DNA of 64,000 nucleotides from Lichenicoccus sp965276875 (GTDB taxonomy: Bacteria; Pseudomonadota; Alphaproteobacteria; Acetobacterales; Acetobacteraceae), in assembly GCF_965276875.1 (NCBI RefSeq), contig NZ_OZ255701.1:4216001-4280000 (forward strand), read 5' to 3'. Positions within the stretch are counted from its first letter, which is position 1. The number at the start of each line of letters is the position of its first letter. Positions 1 through 8,804 of the stretch are shown in pieces. The position numbers were made by a program, and so were the translations under genes. The notes under the pieces were generated by a model. That model was not told where the DNA came from and searched no databases. It saw nothing but the letters and a program-made list of their open reading frames with translations.

Positions 1-1
1 C

Positions 2-1921
2 CGTTCGCCGGCGCGCCAGGTCGCACTCGACGCCCTGGTCGCGGCACAGACGCAGCCGGGCTCGCCAAGCTTCCACAAATGGCTGACACCCGCGACCCTG
101 CGTAGTGATTACGGTCCGGCGCCCGCGGATATCGCGGCCACCGTGCAGTGGCTGCAAGCGAGCGGACTGACCGTCAACAGCGTCTCGCCCACCGGTATGT
201 CGATTGATTTCTCCGGAAGTGCTGCGGTCGTTGCAGGCGCGTTCCATACGCAGATGCATGGCTATCAGCGAAACGGCCAGGCGCATATGGCACCCGCGAG
301 CGCGCCCGAAATCCCGGCCGCCCTGGCGCCGGTCGTCTCCGGCGTCACCATGAGCAACTTCTTCCCGACCCCGCAGATCACCCGCATGGCTCCATTGGCG
401 GCCTCAACGGTGGCGGCGATGAAGGTCTCGCATGTCGGCACCAGCTACACCGCAAATGCGAATGGCAGGACCTATTATGCGGTCACCCCGTCCGACTTCG
501 CCACCATCTATGACGAGAACGAGGCCTTCACCGGCGCGCCGGCCATCGGCGCCAAGATCACCGGCAAGGGCCAGACCATCGTCGTCGCCGAGCGCACCAA
601 CATCCAGGCGGCCGACTGGAACAGCTTTCGCTCGACCTTCGGCCTTACCGGCTACAAGGGCACGCTGAGCTTCAGCCATCCTGGCGGCTGCGCCGATCCC
701 GGCACGACGCCAGACGAGGGCGAGGCAGCACTCGATGCCGAATGGTCCAGTGCCGCGGCACCCGATGCCAACATCATCGAAGCGTCCTGCGCCGATGTCG
801 GCATTACCTTCGGTGTGATGACGACGCTGCAGAACCTGGTGCAGCTCGGCACCCCGGCGGCGGCGATCTCGATCTCCTACGGCGGTTGCGAGCAGGGCAA
901 CGGACTGACCTTCCTGCAGATGTGGTCAAACCTGATCGAGGAGGGTGCGTCCGAGGGGATCTCGATCTTCGTCTCAAGCGGCGACAGCGCCAGCGCGGGC
1001 TGCGATCCGGCGGGTGCCACTGCTGCCAAGGGCGGTCTCGCGGTAAACGGGCTGGCCTCCAACCCCTACGATACCGCCGTCGGCGGCACCGACTTCCAGG
1101 ACACCGCACTCGGTCAGAACAGCCGTTACTGGTCGAGCAAAAACAGCAGTTCCGGCGGCTCGGCGCTCTCCTACATCCCGGAAATCCCGTGGGATAATTC
1201 CTGCTCCAACGTAATCATCGACGCGTATTACGGCTCCGGCGGACCGATCAAGAGCTGCAACAATCCGCCGAAGGTGTTCCGTCAACAGAACACCGTCGGC
1301 GGCGGCGGCGGCCAGAGCCTGCTCTACGCCAAGCCGGACTGGCAGTCTCCGTCGATCCCCGGCGTACCGAATGACGGCGTCCGCGACCTGCCGGACATCT
1401 CGCTGTTCGCGGCCAACGGCATCTGGAACCATTTCTATCTGTTCTGCATGTCCGACAAGGCGCAAGGCGGTGTCCCCTGCGACTATACCAATACGACCGA
1501 CTTCCTCGGCTCGGCCGCGGGCGGCACCTCGTTCGCAGCACCCGCCTTTGCCGGCATCACTGCTCTCATTGCGCAATATCAGGGCTTCAGGGTCGGCAAC
1601 ATCGCACCGCGCCTCTATCAGCTCGCACAGTCGCAATACAGCAATCCGGTGCTCGTGAATTCCTGCAATGCGAGCAGGGGCAACCAGGTCTCGCGCGCCT
1701 GCGTGTTCTATGACGTGACCAAAGGCGACAACAGCGCGCCCTGCGTCTCCGGCAGCCCGAACTGCTTCAGCAACGCCAACTCCACCAAGGGCATCGGCGT
1801 GCTGTCAATTACGCCCAATGCCCTCAACGCAGCCTTCCCGGCCACCCAGGCCTACGATCTTGCCACCGGCCTTGGCACGGTCAACGTGACCAACCTGATC
1901 GTCAACTACACGCAGTACTGA
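2..1921 (+). CDS. S53 family peptidase (pro-kumamolisin/sedolisin), 5' truncated by window edge
   Basis: Secreted acid-active serine-carboxyl protease, broad peptide hydrolysis outside the cytoplasm. The frame is open from base 2, and the first ~45 codons read as the activation-domain pattern (SPSFHKWLTPATL, then IAATVQWLQASG), so the real start lies upstream; an in-frame GTG at 143 is only the first start-like codon inside the window. Counting from 143, the family's Glu and Asp appear as E194 and D198 (EAALD, four residues apart), and the catalytic Ser is S463 in GGTSFAAP. The C-terminal FYDVTKGDN stretch fits the calcium-site region. It converges on purF, with a long hairpin between them. 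Sedolisins are typical of acidic habitats. The signal peptide, if any, is outside the window. Confidence 0.93.
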   Translation, partial: RSPARQVALDALVAAQTQPGSPSFHKWLTPATLRSDYGPAPADIAATVQWLQASGLTVNSVSPTGMSIDFSGSAAVVAGAFHTQMHGYQRNGQAHMAPASAPEIPAALAPVVSGVTMSNFFPTPQITRMAPLAASTVAAMKVSHVGTSYTANANGRTYYAVTPSDFATIYDENEAFTGAPAIGAKITGKGQTIVVAERTNIQAADWNSFRSTFGLTGYKGTLSFSHPGGCADPGTTPDEGEAALDAEWSSAAAPDANIIEASCADVGITFGVMTTLQNLVQLGTPAAAISISYGGCEQGNGLTFLQMWSNLIEEGASEGISIFVSSGDSASAGCDPAGATAAKGGLAVNGLASNPYDTAVGGTDFQDTALGQNSRYWSSKNSSSGGSALSYIPEIPWDNSCSNVIIDAYYGSGGPIKSCNNPPKVFRQQNTVGGGGGQSLLYAKPDWQSPSIPGVPNDGVRDLPDISLFAANGIWNHFYLFCMSDKAQGGVPCDYTNTTDFLGSAAGGTSFAAPAFAGITALIAQYQGFRVGNIAPRLYQLAQSQYSNPVLVNSCNASRGNQVSRACVFYDVTKGDNSAPCVSGSPNCFSNANSTKGIGVLSITPNALNAAFPATQAYDLATGLGTVNVTNLIVNYTQY

Positions 1922-1928
1922 CATCTGC

Positions 1929-1963
1929 GACGGTGTGGGATGGCCGTGCCATTCCACACCGTC
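1929..1963. terminator. Hairpin between convergent S53 peptidase and purF genes
   Basis: The arms GACGGTGTGG and CCACACCGTC pair perfectly over 10 bp. An inner ATGG/CCAT stem follows after one mismatch, with a 5-nt loop. It sits 8 bp after the protease stop and 28 bp before the purF stop, so it can serve both directions. There is no clear T-run, so rho-independent termination is likely but not certain. Confidence 0.6.
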
Positions 1964-1990
1964 AGCCTCGTGCTTGCGGCAGGTCGCCTT

Positions 1991-3475
1991 TCAGACCGCT
2001 TCGGCACACAAATCCGGCCGTGCGCGGCTGTCGACATTAAGGTCGGCGAGGTCGATCGGGTATTGACCGGTAAAGCAGGCATCGCAGAAATGCGGCTGCT
2101 CGGGTGCGCGCCCGGGCTGGCCAAGGGCACGATACAGCCCGTCAATGGAGATGAAGGCGAGGCTGTCGGCGCCGATCAGCTCCGCCATCTCGCGCACGTC
2201 GTGTCGCGCCGCCAGCAGCTTGCCGCGCTCCGGCGTGTCGATGCCGTAGAAGCACGAATGTGTGGTGGGCGGCGAGGAGATGCGCATATGCACCTCGGTG
2301 GCGCCGGCGGCACGCACCATCTCGACGATCTTGCGGCTGGTGGTGCCGCGTACGATGGAGTCGTCGACCAGGATCACGCGTTTGCCGTTCATCGCCGGGC
2401 GGTTGGCGGAGTGCTTCAGCTTGACGCCGAGATTGCGGATCTGCTCGGTCGGCTCGATGAAGGTGCGGCCGACATAATGATTGCGGATGATCCCGAGTTC
2501 GAACGGGATGCCGCTCTGTGCGGCATAGCCCATCGCCGAGGGCACGCCGGAATCCGGCACTGGCACGATGACGTCGGCGTCAATCGCGCTTTCGCGGGCC
2601 AGTTCGGCGCCGATCCGCTTGCGCGCGTCATAGACGGCGTGGCCGTCGAGGACAGAGTCCGGCCTCGCGAAATAGATGTATTCGAACACGCAGAACCGGC
2701 TGCGGGTGGGCGCGAACGGCTTGAGTGAGCGCACCCCGTCGGCATTGATGATGACGATCTCGCCGGGCTCGACGTCGCGCACGAACTCGGCGCCGACGAT
2801 ATCGAGCGCGCAACTCTCGCTCGCCAGTACCCAGGCCGGCGCGCCGCCGTCGCCGGGGATGCGGCCCAGGATCAGCGGGCGCACGCCCAGCGGATCGCGC
2901 ACCCCCAGCATCGCCTCCTGCGATAGGGCCACCAGCGAGTAGGCGCCGACCACCTGCTTGAGCGCGTCGATCAGCCGGTCGCTGACCGTCGAATACAGGC
3001 TGATCGCGATCAGGTGGATGAACACCTCGCTGTCGGTGGTGGACTGGAAGATGCAGCCGCGACGCACCAGCGTCCGGCGCAGGCTGCGGGCGTTGGTCAG
3101 GTTGCCGTTATGGGCGACGGCCAGGCCGCCGAACTCGAACTCGGCGTAGAGCGGCTGGACGTTGCGCAGCAGCGTGGCGCCGGTGGTGGCGTAGCGGTTA
3201 TGGCCGACCGCCGCCCGCCCGGGGAGACCCGCCATGATCCGCGCATCGCCGAACACGTCGCCGACCAGGCCCATGCCCTTGTGGCTGTGGAAGCGGCTCT
3301 CGCCGTCTCCCGCGTCGCGGTTGTAGGTGACGATGCCGGTCGATTCCTGGCCGCGATGCTGCAGCGCGTGCAACCCCAGAGCGGTCATGGCGCCGGCATC
3401 CTGGGTGTTCCAGATGCCGAACACGCCGCACTCGTCGTGCGGCTTGTCGTCGTCATGAAAGAGATCGTCCGACAT
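1991..3475 (-). CDS. purF: Amidophosphoribosyltransferase PurF
   Basis: Commits PRPP to purine synthesis by replacing its pyrophosphate with ammonia from glutamine, giving phosphoribosylamine in the cytosol. The 494-residue product has an N-terminal Ntn glutaminase domain with Cys16 (HDECGVFG). The 15 residues before it look like the cleaved propeptide of Bacillus-type PurF. Cysteines in FCVFEYIYF, HSCFYGID and FCDACFTG match the four 4Fe-4S ligands of that class. VILVDDSIVRGTT is the PRPP-binding loop. The start at 3475 was chosen because it gives this propeptide and lies 2 bp after the cvpA stop; the frame runs further upstream but only as cvpA antisense-frame noise. Likely co-transcribed with cvpA. 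Confidence 0.96.
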   Translation of the reverse strand: MSDDLFHDDDKPHDECGVFGIWNTQDAGAMTALGLHALQHRGQESTGIVTYNRDAGDGESRFHSHKGMGLVGDVFGDARIMAGLPGRAAVGHNRYATTGATLLRNVQPLYAEFEFGGLAVAHNGNLTNARSLRRTLVRRGCIFQSTTDSEVFIHLIAISLYSTVSDRLIDALKQVVGAYSLVALSQEAMLGVRDPLGVRPLILGRIPGDGGAPAWVLASESCALDIVGAEFVRDVEPGEIVIINADGVRSLKPFAPTRSRFCVFEYIYFARPDSVLDGHAVYDARKRIGAELARESAIDADVIVPVPDSGVPSAMGYAAQSGIPFELGIIRNHYVGRTFIEPTEQIRNLGVKLKHSANRPAMNGKRVILVDDSIVRGTTSRKIVEMVRAAGATEVHMRISSPPTTHSCFYGIDTPERGKLLAARHDVREMAELIGADSLAFISIDGLYRALGQPGRAPEQPHFCDACFTGQYPIDLADLNVDSRARPDLCAEAV

Positions 3476-3477
3476 CT

Positions 3478-4002
3478 TCAGAAGCTTTCCTGACCGGCTG
3501 GCGCCCCGATGCGGGGCAGGAGCGGCCGCCAGCGGGGCGGTGCGTGGGCTAGCACGAGATGGGCACCGGCATCGAGATAGGGAAGACCCCGGGCCGTGCG
3601 TATCAGGGCGGGCCAGTCCCCTGCCGGCAGGGCGAAGTGGAGCACGATATAGCACAGCACCAGCAGGGCGCCGCCACGCACCAGGCCGAAGGCGGCGCCG
3701 AAGATGCGGTCGACACCGCCCAGCAGCGACAGCCGCACCAACCGGCTCAGCAGGTTCGCACCTATCGAGAGCAGCACCAGGATGACGACGAAGACGACCG
3801 TAAAGCAGATCAGGTCGGCGATCAGCGGATCGGCAATCCAGCGCTGCACGAAGGGCAGCGCGCCAGGATAGAGGCGGCTCGCCAGGACCCCGGCGACGAT
3901 CCAGGCGGCGAGGCCGAGCAGTTCGCGGGCGAACCCACGCAGGAAGCCCGCCGCCGCGGACAGGGCGATCAGGGCCAGCATGCCGAAATCGACCCAATTC
4001 AT
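3478..4002 (-). CDS. cvpA: CvpA family inner-membrane protein
   Basis: The 174-residue protein has about four hydrophobic membrane segments (near residues 5-25, 30-50, 65-85 and 100-120) and a basic, proline-rich tail. It matches the CvpA family, named for colicin V production in E. coli and linked to envelope homeostasis; the biochemical role is not settled. The cvpA-purF pair, here separated by 2 bp, is widely conserved and supports both calls. metH ends 23 bp upstream on the same strand, so the three genes may form one transcript. Confidence 0.88.
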   Translation of the reverse strand: MNWVDFGMLALIALSAAAGFLRGFARELLGLAAWIVAGVLASRLYPGALPFVQRWIADPLIADLICFTVVFVVILVLLSIGANLLSRLVRLSLLGGVDRIFGAAFGLVRGGALLVLCYIVLHFALPAGDWPALIRTARGLPYLDAGAHLVLAHAPPRWRPLLPRIGAPAGQESF

Positions 4003-4025
4003 CGCCGTCAGCCCGTTCTTCGCCT

Positions 4026-7000
4026 TCAGATCGTGAAGTATTTCGCGGCGGGGTTGAGGACCACCAGGGCGCTGGTCGATTGCTCGGGATGCAGCTGGTA
4101 GCCGTCCGATAGGGTGACGCCGATCTGCTCGGCGCCGAGCAGGCCGAGCAGCGGAACCTGGTCCTCCAGGCGCGGCACCGCCGGGTAGCCGAAGGAGTAG
4201 CGCGAGCCGCGATAGCCCTGCTGCAACAGCTTGTCCATGTCGCGGTCGTCCTCGCGGGCATAGCCGAGTTCAGCGCGTATGCGCTTGTGGGTGTATTCCG
4301 CCATCGCCTCGGCCATCTCCACCGACAGGCCGTGCAGATAGAGATAATCCTGGTAGCGGTTGGCCTCGAACCACGCGCGGGCCACGTCGGATGCCTGCTG
4401 GCCGACGGTGACCACCTGCAGGCCGATTACGTCTCGCACATTGTCGTCGATGTCGCGCACGAAGTCGGCGACACAGGCGCCGTCCTCGCGCGGCTGACGC
4501 GGCAGGGTAAAGCGCGCAGCCTCGGTGCTGCCATCCTGTTCGAACAGGATCAGGTCGTTGCCCTGACCGGCGGCCTTCCAGTAGCCATAGATGGCACGGG
4601 GATGCAGGATGTCGTCCTGCTTGCTGAGCGCCAGCATGCGACGCAGCACCGGACGCAGCTCCTGCTTGGCCCAGCCGAGGAAATCGTCGAGCGAGCGGCC
4701 CTGTTTGCGAAAGCCCCATTGGAATTGATACAGGCTGCGCTCGTTGAGGAACGGCAGCACCGCCTCCGGGGTGGCCGCGATCGTCCGCGCCCCCCAAAAC
4801 GGCGGCGTTGCGGGCTCCAGCCCCTGGTTGACCCGGTGGCGTCGTGCCTGTGCGGCCAGCACGTCCACGGGGGCAAAGCCGCGCACCTCCGCCTGCTCCG
4901 GCGCACGCGGCTTGGCCCGTGCCTTGCCCTTCCTGCGTGATTGCAGGGCCGCGAGATAGTCGTCGAAGCCCCCCGAGGCCACCTTGTCCATCAGCCCTAG
5001 CCCGTCAAAGGCGTCGCGCGCATAGGCCACCCGGCCGCCGGCGTAGGCCGCGACGCACTCCTCCTCGACGTAGTTGCGGGTGAGTGCGGCACCGCCCAGC
5101 AGCACCGGGATTTGCAGGCCCTGTCGCGACATCTCCTCGAGGTTCTCGCGCATCACCACGGTGGATTTCACCAGCAGGCCGGACATGCCGATGGCGTCCG
5201 CACGCTTCTCGCGTACGGCGGAGACCATGTCGGCGAGCGGCACCTTGATGCCGAGATTGACCACCCGGTAGCCGTTATTGGTGAGGATGATGTCGACCAG
5301 GTTCTTGCCGATATCGTGCACGTCGCCCTTCACCGTGGCCAGCACGATGGTGCCGCGGGTGTCGCCCTCCAGCCGCTCCATGTGCGGCTCGAGATGAGCG
5401 ACGGCGGCCTTCATCGTCTCCGCCGATTGCAGCACGAAGGGCAGCTGCATCTTGCCGGCGCCGAACAGCTCGCCCACGGTCTTCATGCCGTCGAGCAGGA
5501 TGGTGTTGATGATGTCGAGCGGCTTGTTGGTGGTCATCGCGAGATCGAGCTCGTTCTCCAGGCCCTTGCGGTCGCCATCGACGATGCGGTCGCGCAGCCG
5601 CTCCTCGACGGTCTCGGCGCGGCTCTTCTTGACCGCCTCGGACGCCTTGCGGTCGGCGAACAGCTCCAGCAGACGGTGCAGCGGATCATAGCCCTCCGAG
5701 CGACGATCCAGCAGCAGATCCTCGGCGACGCGCGCCTCCTCGGGCGCGATCTGGTGCAGCGGGCGGATTTTGCTGACATGCACGATCGCCGCCGTCATGC
5801 CGGCCTTGACCGCGAGATCAAGGAACACCGAGTTCAGCACCGCCCGCGCCGCCGCGTTCAGGCCGAAGCTGACGTTGGACAGCCCGAGCACGATCTGCAC
5901 GTCGGGGAAACGGTCATGGATCCCCTGGATGCCCTGCAGGGTCCAGAGGGCGAGCTTGCGGTCGTCTTCGTTACCGGTCGCCACCGTCAGCACCAGCGGG
6001 TCGATCATCAGATCCGATTGCGGCAGGCCGTGCGTGTCGCAGCAGAACGACACCAGGCGCTCGGCAATCTCGATCTTGCGCTCGGCGGTCTTGGCCATGC
6101 CGGTCTCGTCGATGGTGCCGGCGACCACGGCGGCGCCAAACTTGCGTGCGAGCCGCAGGCGGGCGGCGGCGTGCTCCTCGCCATCCTCGAAGTTCAGCGA
6201 GTTGATAATCGGCTTGCCGCCATGCAGCTTGAGCGCCGCCTCGATGACGCGTGTCTCGGTGCTGTCGATGACCAAAGGCGAATTGACGCTACTGGTGAAG
6301 CGGCGGATCACCTCGTTCATCTCGCCGAGCTCGTCGCGGCCGACGAAGGCCGTGCAGACATCCAGGCTGTTGCTGCCCTCGGCGACCTGCTCGCGCCCGA
6401 CCGAGACCGCGGCGTCCCAGTCGCCGGCTTCCTGCAGCTCGCGCCACTTCTTGGAGCCATTGGCGTTGCAGCGCTCGCCGATCGAGAAATAGCTGTTCTC
6501 CTGGCGCAGCGGCACCTGGCCGTAGAGGCTGGCGACCGAGGGGATCCAGACCGGGGTGCGGGCGACCGGGCGCGGCCGCAGACCGCCGCCGGCGCGCGCG
6601 CGCAGCATCGCATCCAGCGCCTCGATATGCGGGGTCGAGGTGCCGCAGCAGCCGCCGATCAGGTTCAGCCCGTCCTCGACGATAAATCGCTCGACCCAGG
6701 ACGCCATCTCGGCCGCCCCCAGTGGGTAGTGGGTCAGCCCGTCGACGAGCTCCGGCAGGCCGGCGTTCGGCTGCACCGAGAGCAAACCAGGCCAGTTCTG
6801 CGCCAGCCAGCGCACATGCTCGGCCATCTCCTGCGGGCCCGTGGCGCAGTTCAGCCCCAGCAGCGGCACGTCGAGCGCATGGATCGTGGTCGCGGCGGCG
6901 GCAATGTCCGGCCCGACCAGCAAGGTGCCGGTGGTCTCGACCGTGACTTGGACGAAGATCGGCGTGTCGGTGCCGGCCTCCATCCGCGCGAGCTTGGCGC

Positions 7001-7517
7001 CGTTGACCGCGGCCTTGATCTGCAGCGTGTCCTGGCAGGTCTCGATCAGCAGCGCATCGACGCCGCCGGCGATCAGGCCGCGGGACTGCTCGGCGAGTGC
7101 GGCTTCCAGCGGATCATAGGCGATATTGCCCAGGCTGGGCAGCTTGGTGCCGGGCCCGATCGAGCCGATCACGTAGCGATGCCGGCCGTCTGAGAAGCTG
7201 TCCGCGGCTTCGCGGGCAAGCTCGGCGGCGATCCGGTTGATCTCCAGGGTGCGGTCCTGCAGGTCGAACTCGGCAAGCGTGATCGGCGAGCCGCCGAAGC
7301 TGTTGGTCTCGACCATGTCCGCGCCCGCGGCGAAATAGCCGCGATGGATTTCGCGCACCAGCTCCGGGCGGGACAGGTTGAGCACCTCGGTGCAGTTCTC
7401 GCGGCCCCAATAGTCGGCTTCGACGTCCAGGGTCAGCATCTGCACGCGCGAGCCCATGCCGCCGTCGCAGAGCAGCACCTGGTCGCGTAGGGCTTCGAGA
7501 AGATGCGGTCTGGTCAT
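4026..7517 (-). CDS. metH: Cobalamin-dependent methionine synthase MetH
   Basis: Transfers the methyl group of 5-methyltetrahydrofolate through methylcobalamin to homocysteine. The full-length protein (1163 aa) has all four modules in order: homocysteine domain with zinc ligands C224 (GLNCATGP) and C290/C291 (GGCCGT); pterin domain around 330-620; cap and B12 domain with the axial ligand H734 in DVHDIG; and C-terminal AdoMet reactivation domain ending in RYSFGYPAVP, where many homologues have Cys at the Val. No metF or cobalamin riboswitch was recognised beside it. The 93-bp gap to the divergent upstream gene is too short for a full riboswitch. Confidence 0.97.
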   Translation of the reverse strand: MTRPHLLEALRDQVLLCDGGMGSRVQMLTLDVEADYWGRENCTEVLNLSRPELVREIHRGYFAAGADMVETNSFGGSPITLAEFDLQDRTLEINRIAAELAREAADSFSDGRHRYVIGSIGPGTKLPSLGNIAYDPLEAALAEQSRGLIAGGVDALLIETCQDTLQIKAAVNGAKLARMEAGTDTPIFVQVTVETTGTLLVGPDIAAAATTIHALDVPLLGLNCATGPQEMAEHVRWLAQNWPGLLSVQPNAGLPELVDGLTHYPLGAAEMASWVERFIVEDGLNLIGGCCGTSTPHIEALDAMLRARAGGGLRPRPVARTPVWIPSVASLYGQVPLRQENSYFSIGERCNANGSKKWRELQEAGDWDAAVSVGREQVAEGSNSLDVCTAFVGRDELGEMNEVIRRFTSSVNSPLVIDSTETRVIEAALKLHGGKPIINSLNFEDGEEHAAARLRLARKFGAAVVAGTIDETGMAKTAERKIEIAERLVSFCCDTHGLPQSDLMIDPLVLTVATGNEDDRKLALWTLQGIQGIHDRFPDVQIVLGLSNVSFGLNAAARAVLNSVFLDLAVKAGMTAAIVHVSKIRPLHQIAPEEARVAEDLLLDRRSEGYDPLHRLLELFADRKASEAVKKSRAETVEERLRDRIVDGDRKGLENELDLAMTTNKPLDIINTILLDGMKTVGELFGAGKMQLPFVLQSAETMKAAVAHLEPHMERLEGDTRGTIVLATVKGDVHDIGKNLVDIILTNNGYRVVNLGIKVPLADMVSAVREKRADAIGMSGLLVKSTVVMRENLEEMSRQGLQIPVLLGGAALTRNYVEEECVAAYAGGRVAYARDAFDGLGLMDKVASGGFDDYLAALQSRRKGKARAKPRAPEQAEVRGFAPVDVLAAQARRHRVNQGLEPATPPFWGARTIAATPEAVLPFLNERSLYQFQWGFRKQGRSLDDFLGWAKQELRPVLRRMLALSKQDDILHPRAIYGYWKAAGQGNDLILFEQDGSTEAARFTLPRQPREDGACVADFVRDIDDNVRDVIGLQVVTVGQQASDVARAWFEANRYQDYLYLHGLSVEMAEAMAEYTHKRIRAELGYAREDDRDMDKLLQQGYRGSRYSFGYPAVPRLEDQVPLLGLLGAEQIGVTLSDGYQLHPEQSTSALVVLNPAAKYFTI

Positions 7518-7610
7518 TCGGGGCTTGTCTTCCGGTGTCGCCCCCGAGCATGAGGAGGCAGATCATGAGGAGGGTATGTTGCGTCTGCCGACGCCTCTGT
7601 CCAGAAGACT

Positions 7611-7958
7611 ATGCTAATCGATGCCCGCATCCCGGTGCGTTTCGCAGCCTACGTGCCGCAGCCATCGCCTGCCGCGGCCCTGATCGTGGGGGCCGGGTCG
7701 GCCCCCTCCGTCGCCGGCTGGGCCGCGACTCTGGTGCTGCCTCCGGCCGGTGCGCACCCGGTCGCCTGCGCCTGTTGCGGCGGCAGGCCGGCATGGGCCA
7801 CGGCCCTGACCCATCTGTTCCAGGCGCGGGCACGCGGCGAGGTCGGGTTCTTTCGCGCGCTGGTTGTGTGCCTGCCCGACGACCAGGCCGTCGCCCTGCG
7901 CGACCTGCTGGCGGCGGATCCCTATCTTTCAGGCTGCTTCGTGGCCGCCGCATCCTGA
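7611..7958 (+). CDS. Small CobW/COG0523-like protein lacking the P-loop
   Basis: This 115-residue protein has no obvious annotation. Its second half lines up without gaps on the CobW/YjiA GTPase G domain: ACACC falls on the family's metal-binding GCICC motif, and the 35-residue spacing to FFRALVV equals that to FDRLVIE in YjiA. The following DLLAADPYLSGCF resembles the ADP-x-L-L-DPYL stretch. The N-terminal ~55 residues carry no GxxGxGKT, so it cannot bind GTP as a classic P-loop protein. It is divergent from metH, a zinc and cobalamin enzyme. COG0523 proteins are metal or cobalamin-linked chaperones, so a metal-binding role is a reasonable guess; decay of a GTPase is the alternative. Confidence 0.6.
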   Translation: MLIDARIPVRFAAYVPQPSPAAALIVGAGSAPSVAGWAATLVLPPAGAHPVACACCGGRPAWATALTHLFQARARGEVGFFRALVVCLPDDQAVALRDLLAADPYLSGCFVAAAS

Positions 7959-8015
7959 GACCGCGCCAGGCGATCCGAGGCCAAGATCAACGGACATACC
8001 GACTTGCTCGAACCT

Positions 8016-8037
8016 AACTGACGAAAGTTTGTCAGTT
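8016..8037. promoter_or_regulatory. Inverted repeat upstream of wrbA, candidate operator
   Basis: AACTGAC and GTCAGTT form perfect 7-bp arms around an 8-bp spacer, in a locally AT-richer stretch 103 bp before the wrbA start. ACTNAC/GTNAGT arms recall operators of HxlR-type quinone-responsive repressors, but no such regulator is encoded nearby. A regulatory role is inference. Confidence 0.4.
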
Positions 8038-8139
8038 TTACCGAACGTCCGAGTCTCGTAGCCTTTGCTGAACGGTTTCGCGGGCAGGCGAACTGGATGC
8101 GTCGCGAAACGCCGGCTGAACTTCGACGGGAGGGTTTCA

Positions 8140-8739
8140 ATGGCTAAAGTATTGGTTCTCTACTACTCGACCTACGGTCATATCGAGACCATGGCGCATG
8201 CGATGGCGGAGGGCGCGCGGGCCGGAGGTGCGCAGGTCGACGTCAGACGCGTGCCCGAGACGGTGCCCGAGGAGGTTGCGCGTGATGGGCATTTCAAGCT
8301 GGACCAGGCGGCCCCGATTGCGACGGTGGCCGAACTGGAGAGCTATGACGCCATCATTGTCGGCACCGGCACCCGCTACGGCCGCGTCTCCTCGCAAATG
8401 GCGGCGTTCCTCGACCAGACCGGCGGCCTTTGGGCGCGTGGTGCGCTGAACGGCAAGGTGGGTGCCGCCTTCACGTCAACCGCAACCCAGCATGGCGGGC
8501 AGGAAACGACGCTGTTTTCCATCATCACCAACCTGATGCATCTCGGGCTGGTGATCGTCGGGCTTCCGTATAGCCACCAGGCGATGATGACGCTCGATGA
8601 GGTCGTGGGCGGCTCGCCCTACGGTGCGACGACCATCGCCGGCGGCGACGGGTCGCGTCAGCCAAGCGCCATCGAACTCGCCGGCGCACGCCACCAGGGC
8701 GAGCTTGTCGCGCGCACGGCGGCCAAACTCTTCGGCTGA
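8140..8739 (+). CDS. wrbA: NAD(P)H:quinone oxidoreductase WrbA
   Basis: FMN-dependent two-electron reductase that turns quinones into hydroquinones and protects against redox cycling in the cytosol. The start at 8140 follows a GGGAGG at 8128-8133 and opens directly with the flavodoxin fold (KVLVLYYSTYGHIETMA, FMN phosphate loop). The conserved WrbA segments GTGTRYGRVSSQM and TSTATQHGGQE follow. The length of 199 aa is the family norm. A longer frame begins at 8065 but lacks family similarity. A candidate operator lies at 8016-8037. A GST follows on the same strand, suggesting a small electrophile-defence group. Confidence 0.95.
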   Translation: MAKVLVLYYSTYGHIETMAHAMAEGARAGGAQVDVRRVPETVPEEVARDGHFKLDQAAPIATVAELESYDAIIVGTGTRYGRVSSQMAAFLDQTGGLWARGALNGKVGAAFTSTATQHGGQETTLFSIITNLMHLGLVIVGLPYSHQAMMTLDEVVGGSPYGATTIAGGDGSRQPSAIELAGARHQGELVARTAAKLFG

Positions 8740-8804
8740 ACGGCAAGCCGTAAAGATGAACCGCTTGAGTACTCAGGTCCCATCCAAAAACGAGCGAGAC
8801 GCAG

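Noticed and set aside
5112..7193. Long plus-strand frame (693 codons) opposite metH
   Set aside because: High GC opens the antisense frame; the product is His/Gln/Arg/Leu-rich without domains, while metH on the minus strand has all catalytic motifs.
7518..7610. Cobalamin or SAM riboswitch before metH
   Set aside because: The 93-bp gap is too short and lacks the conserved cobalamin box.
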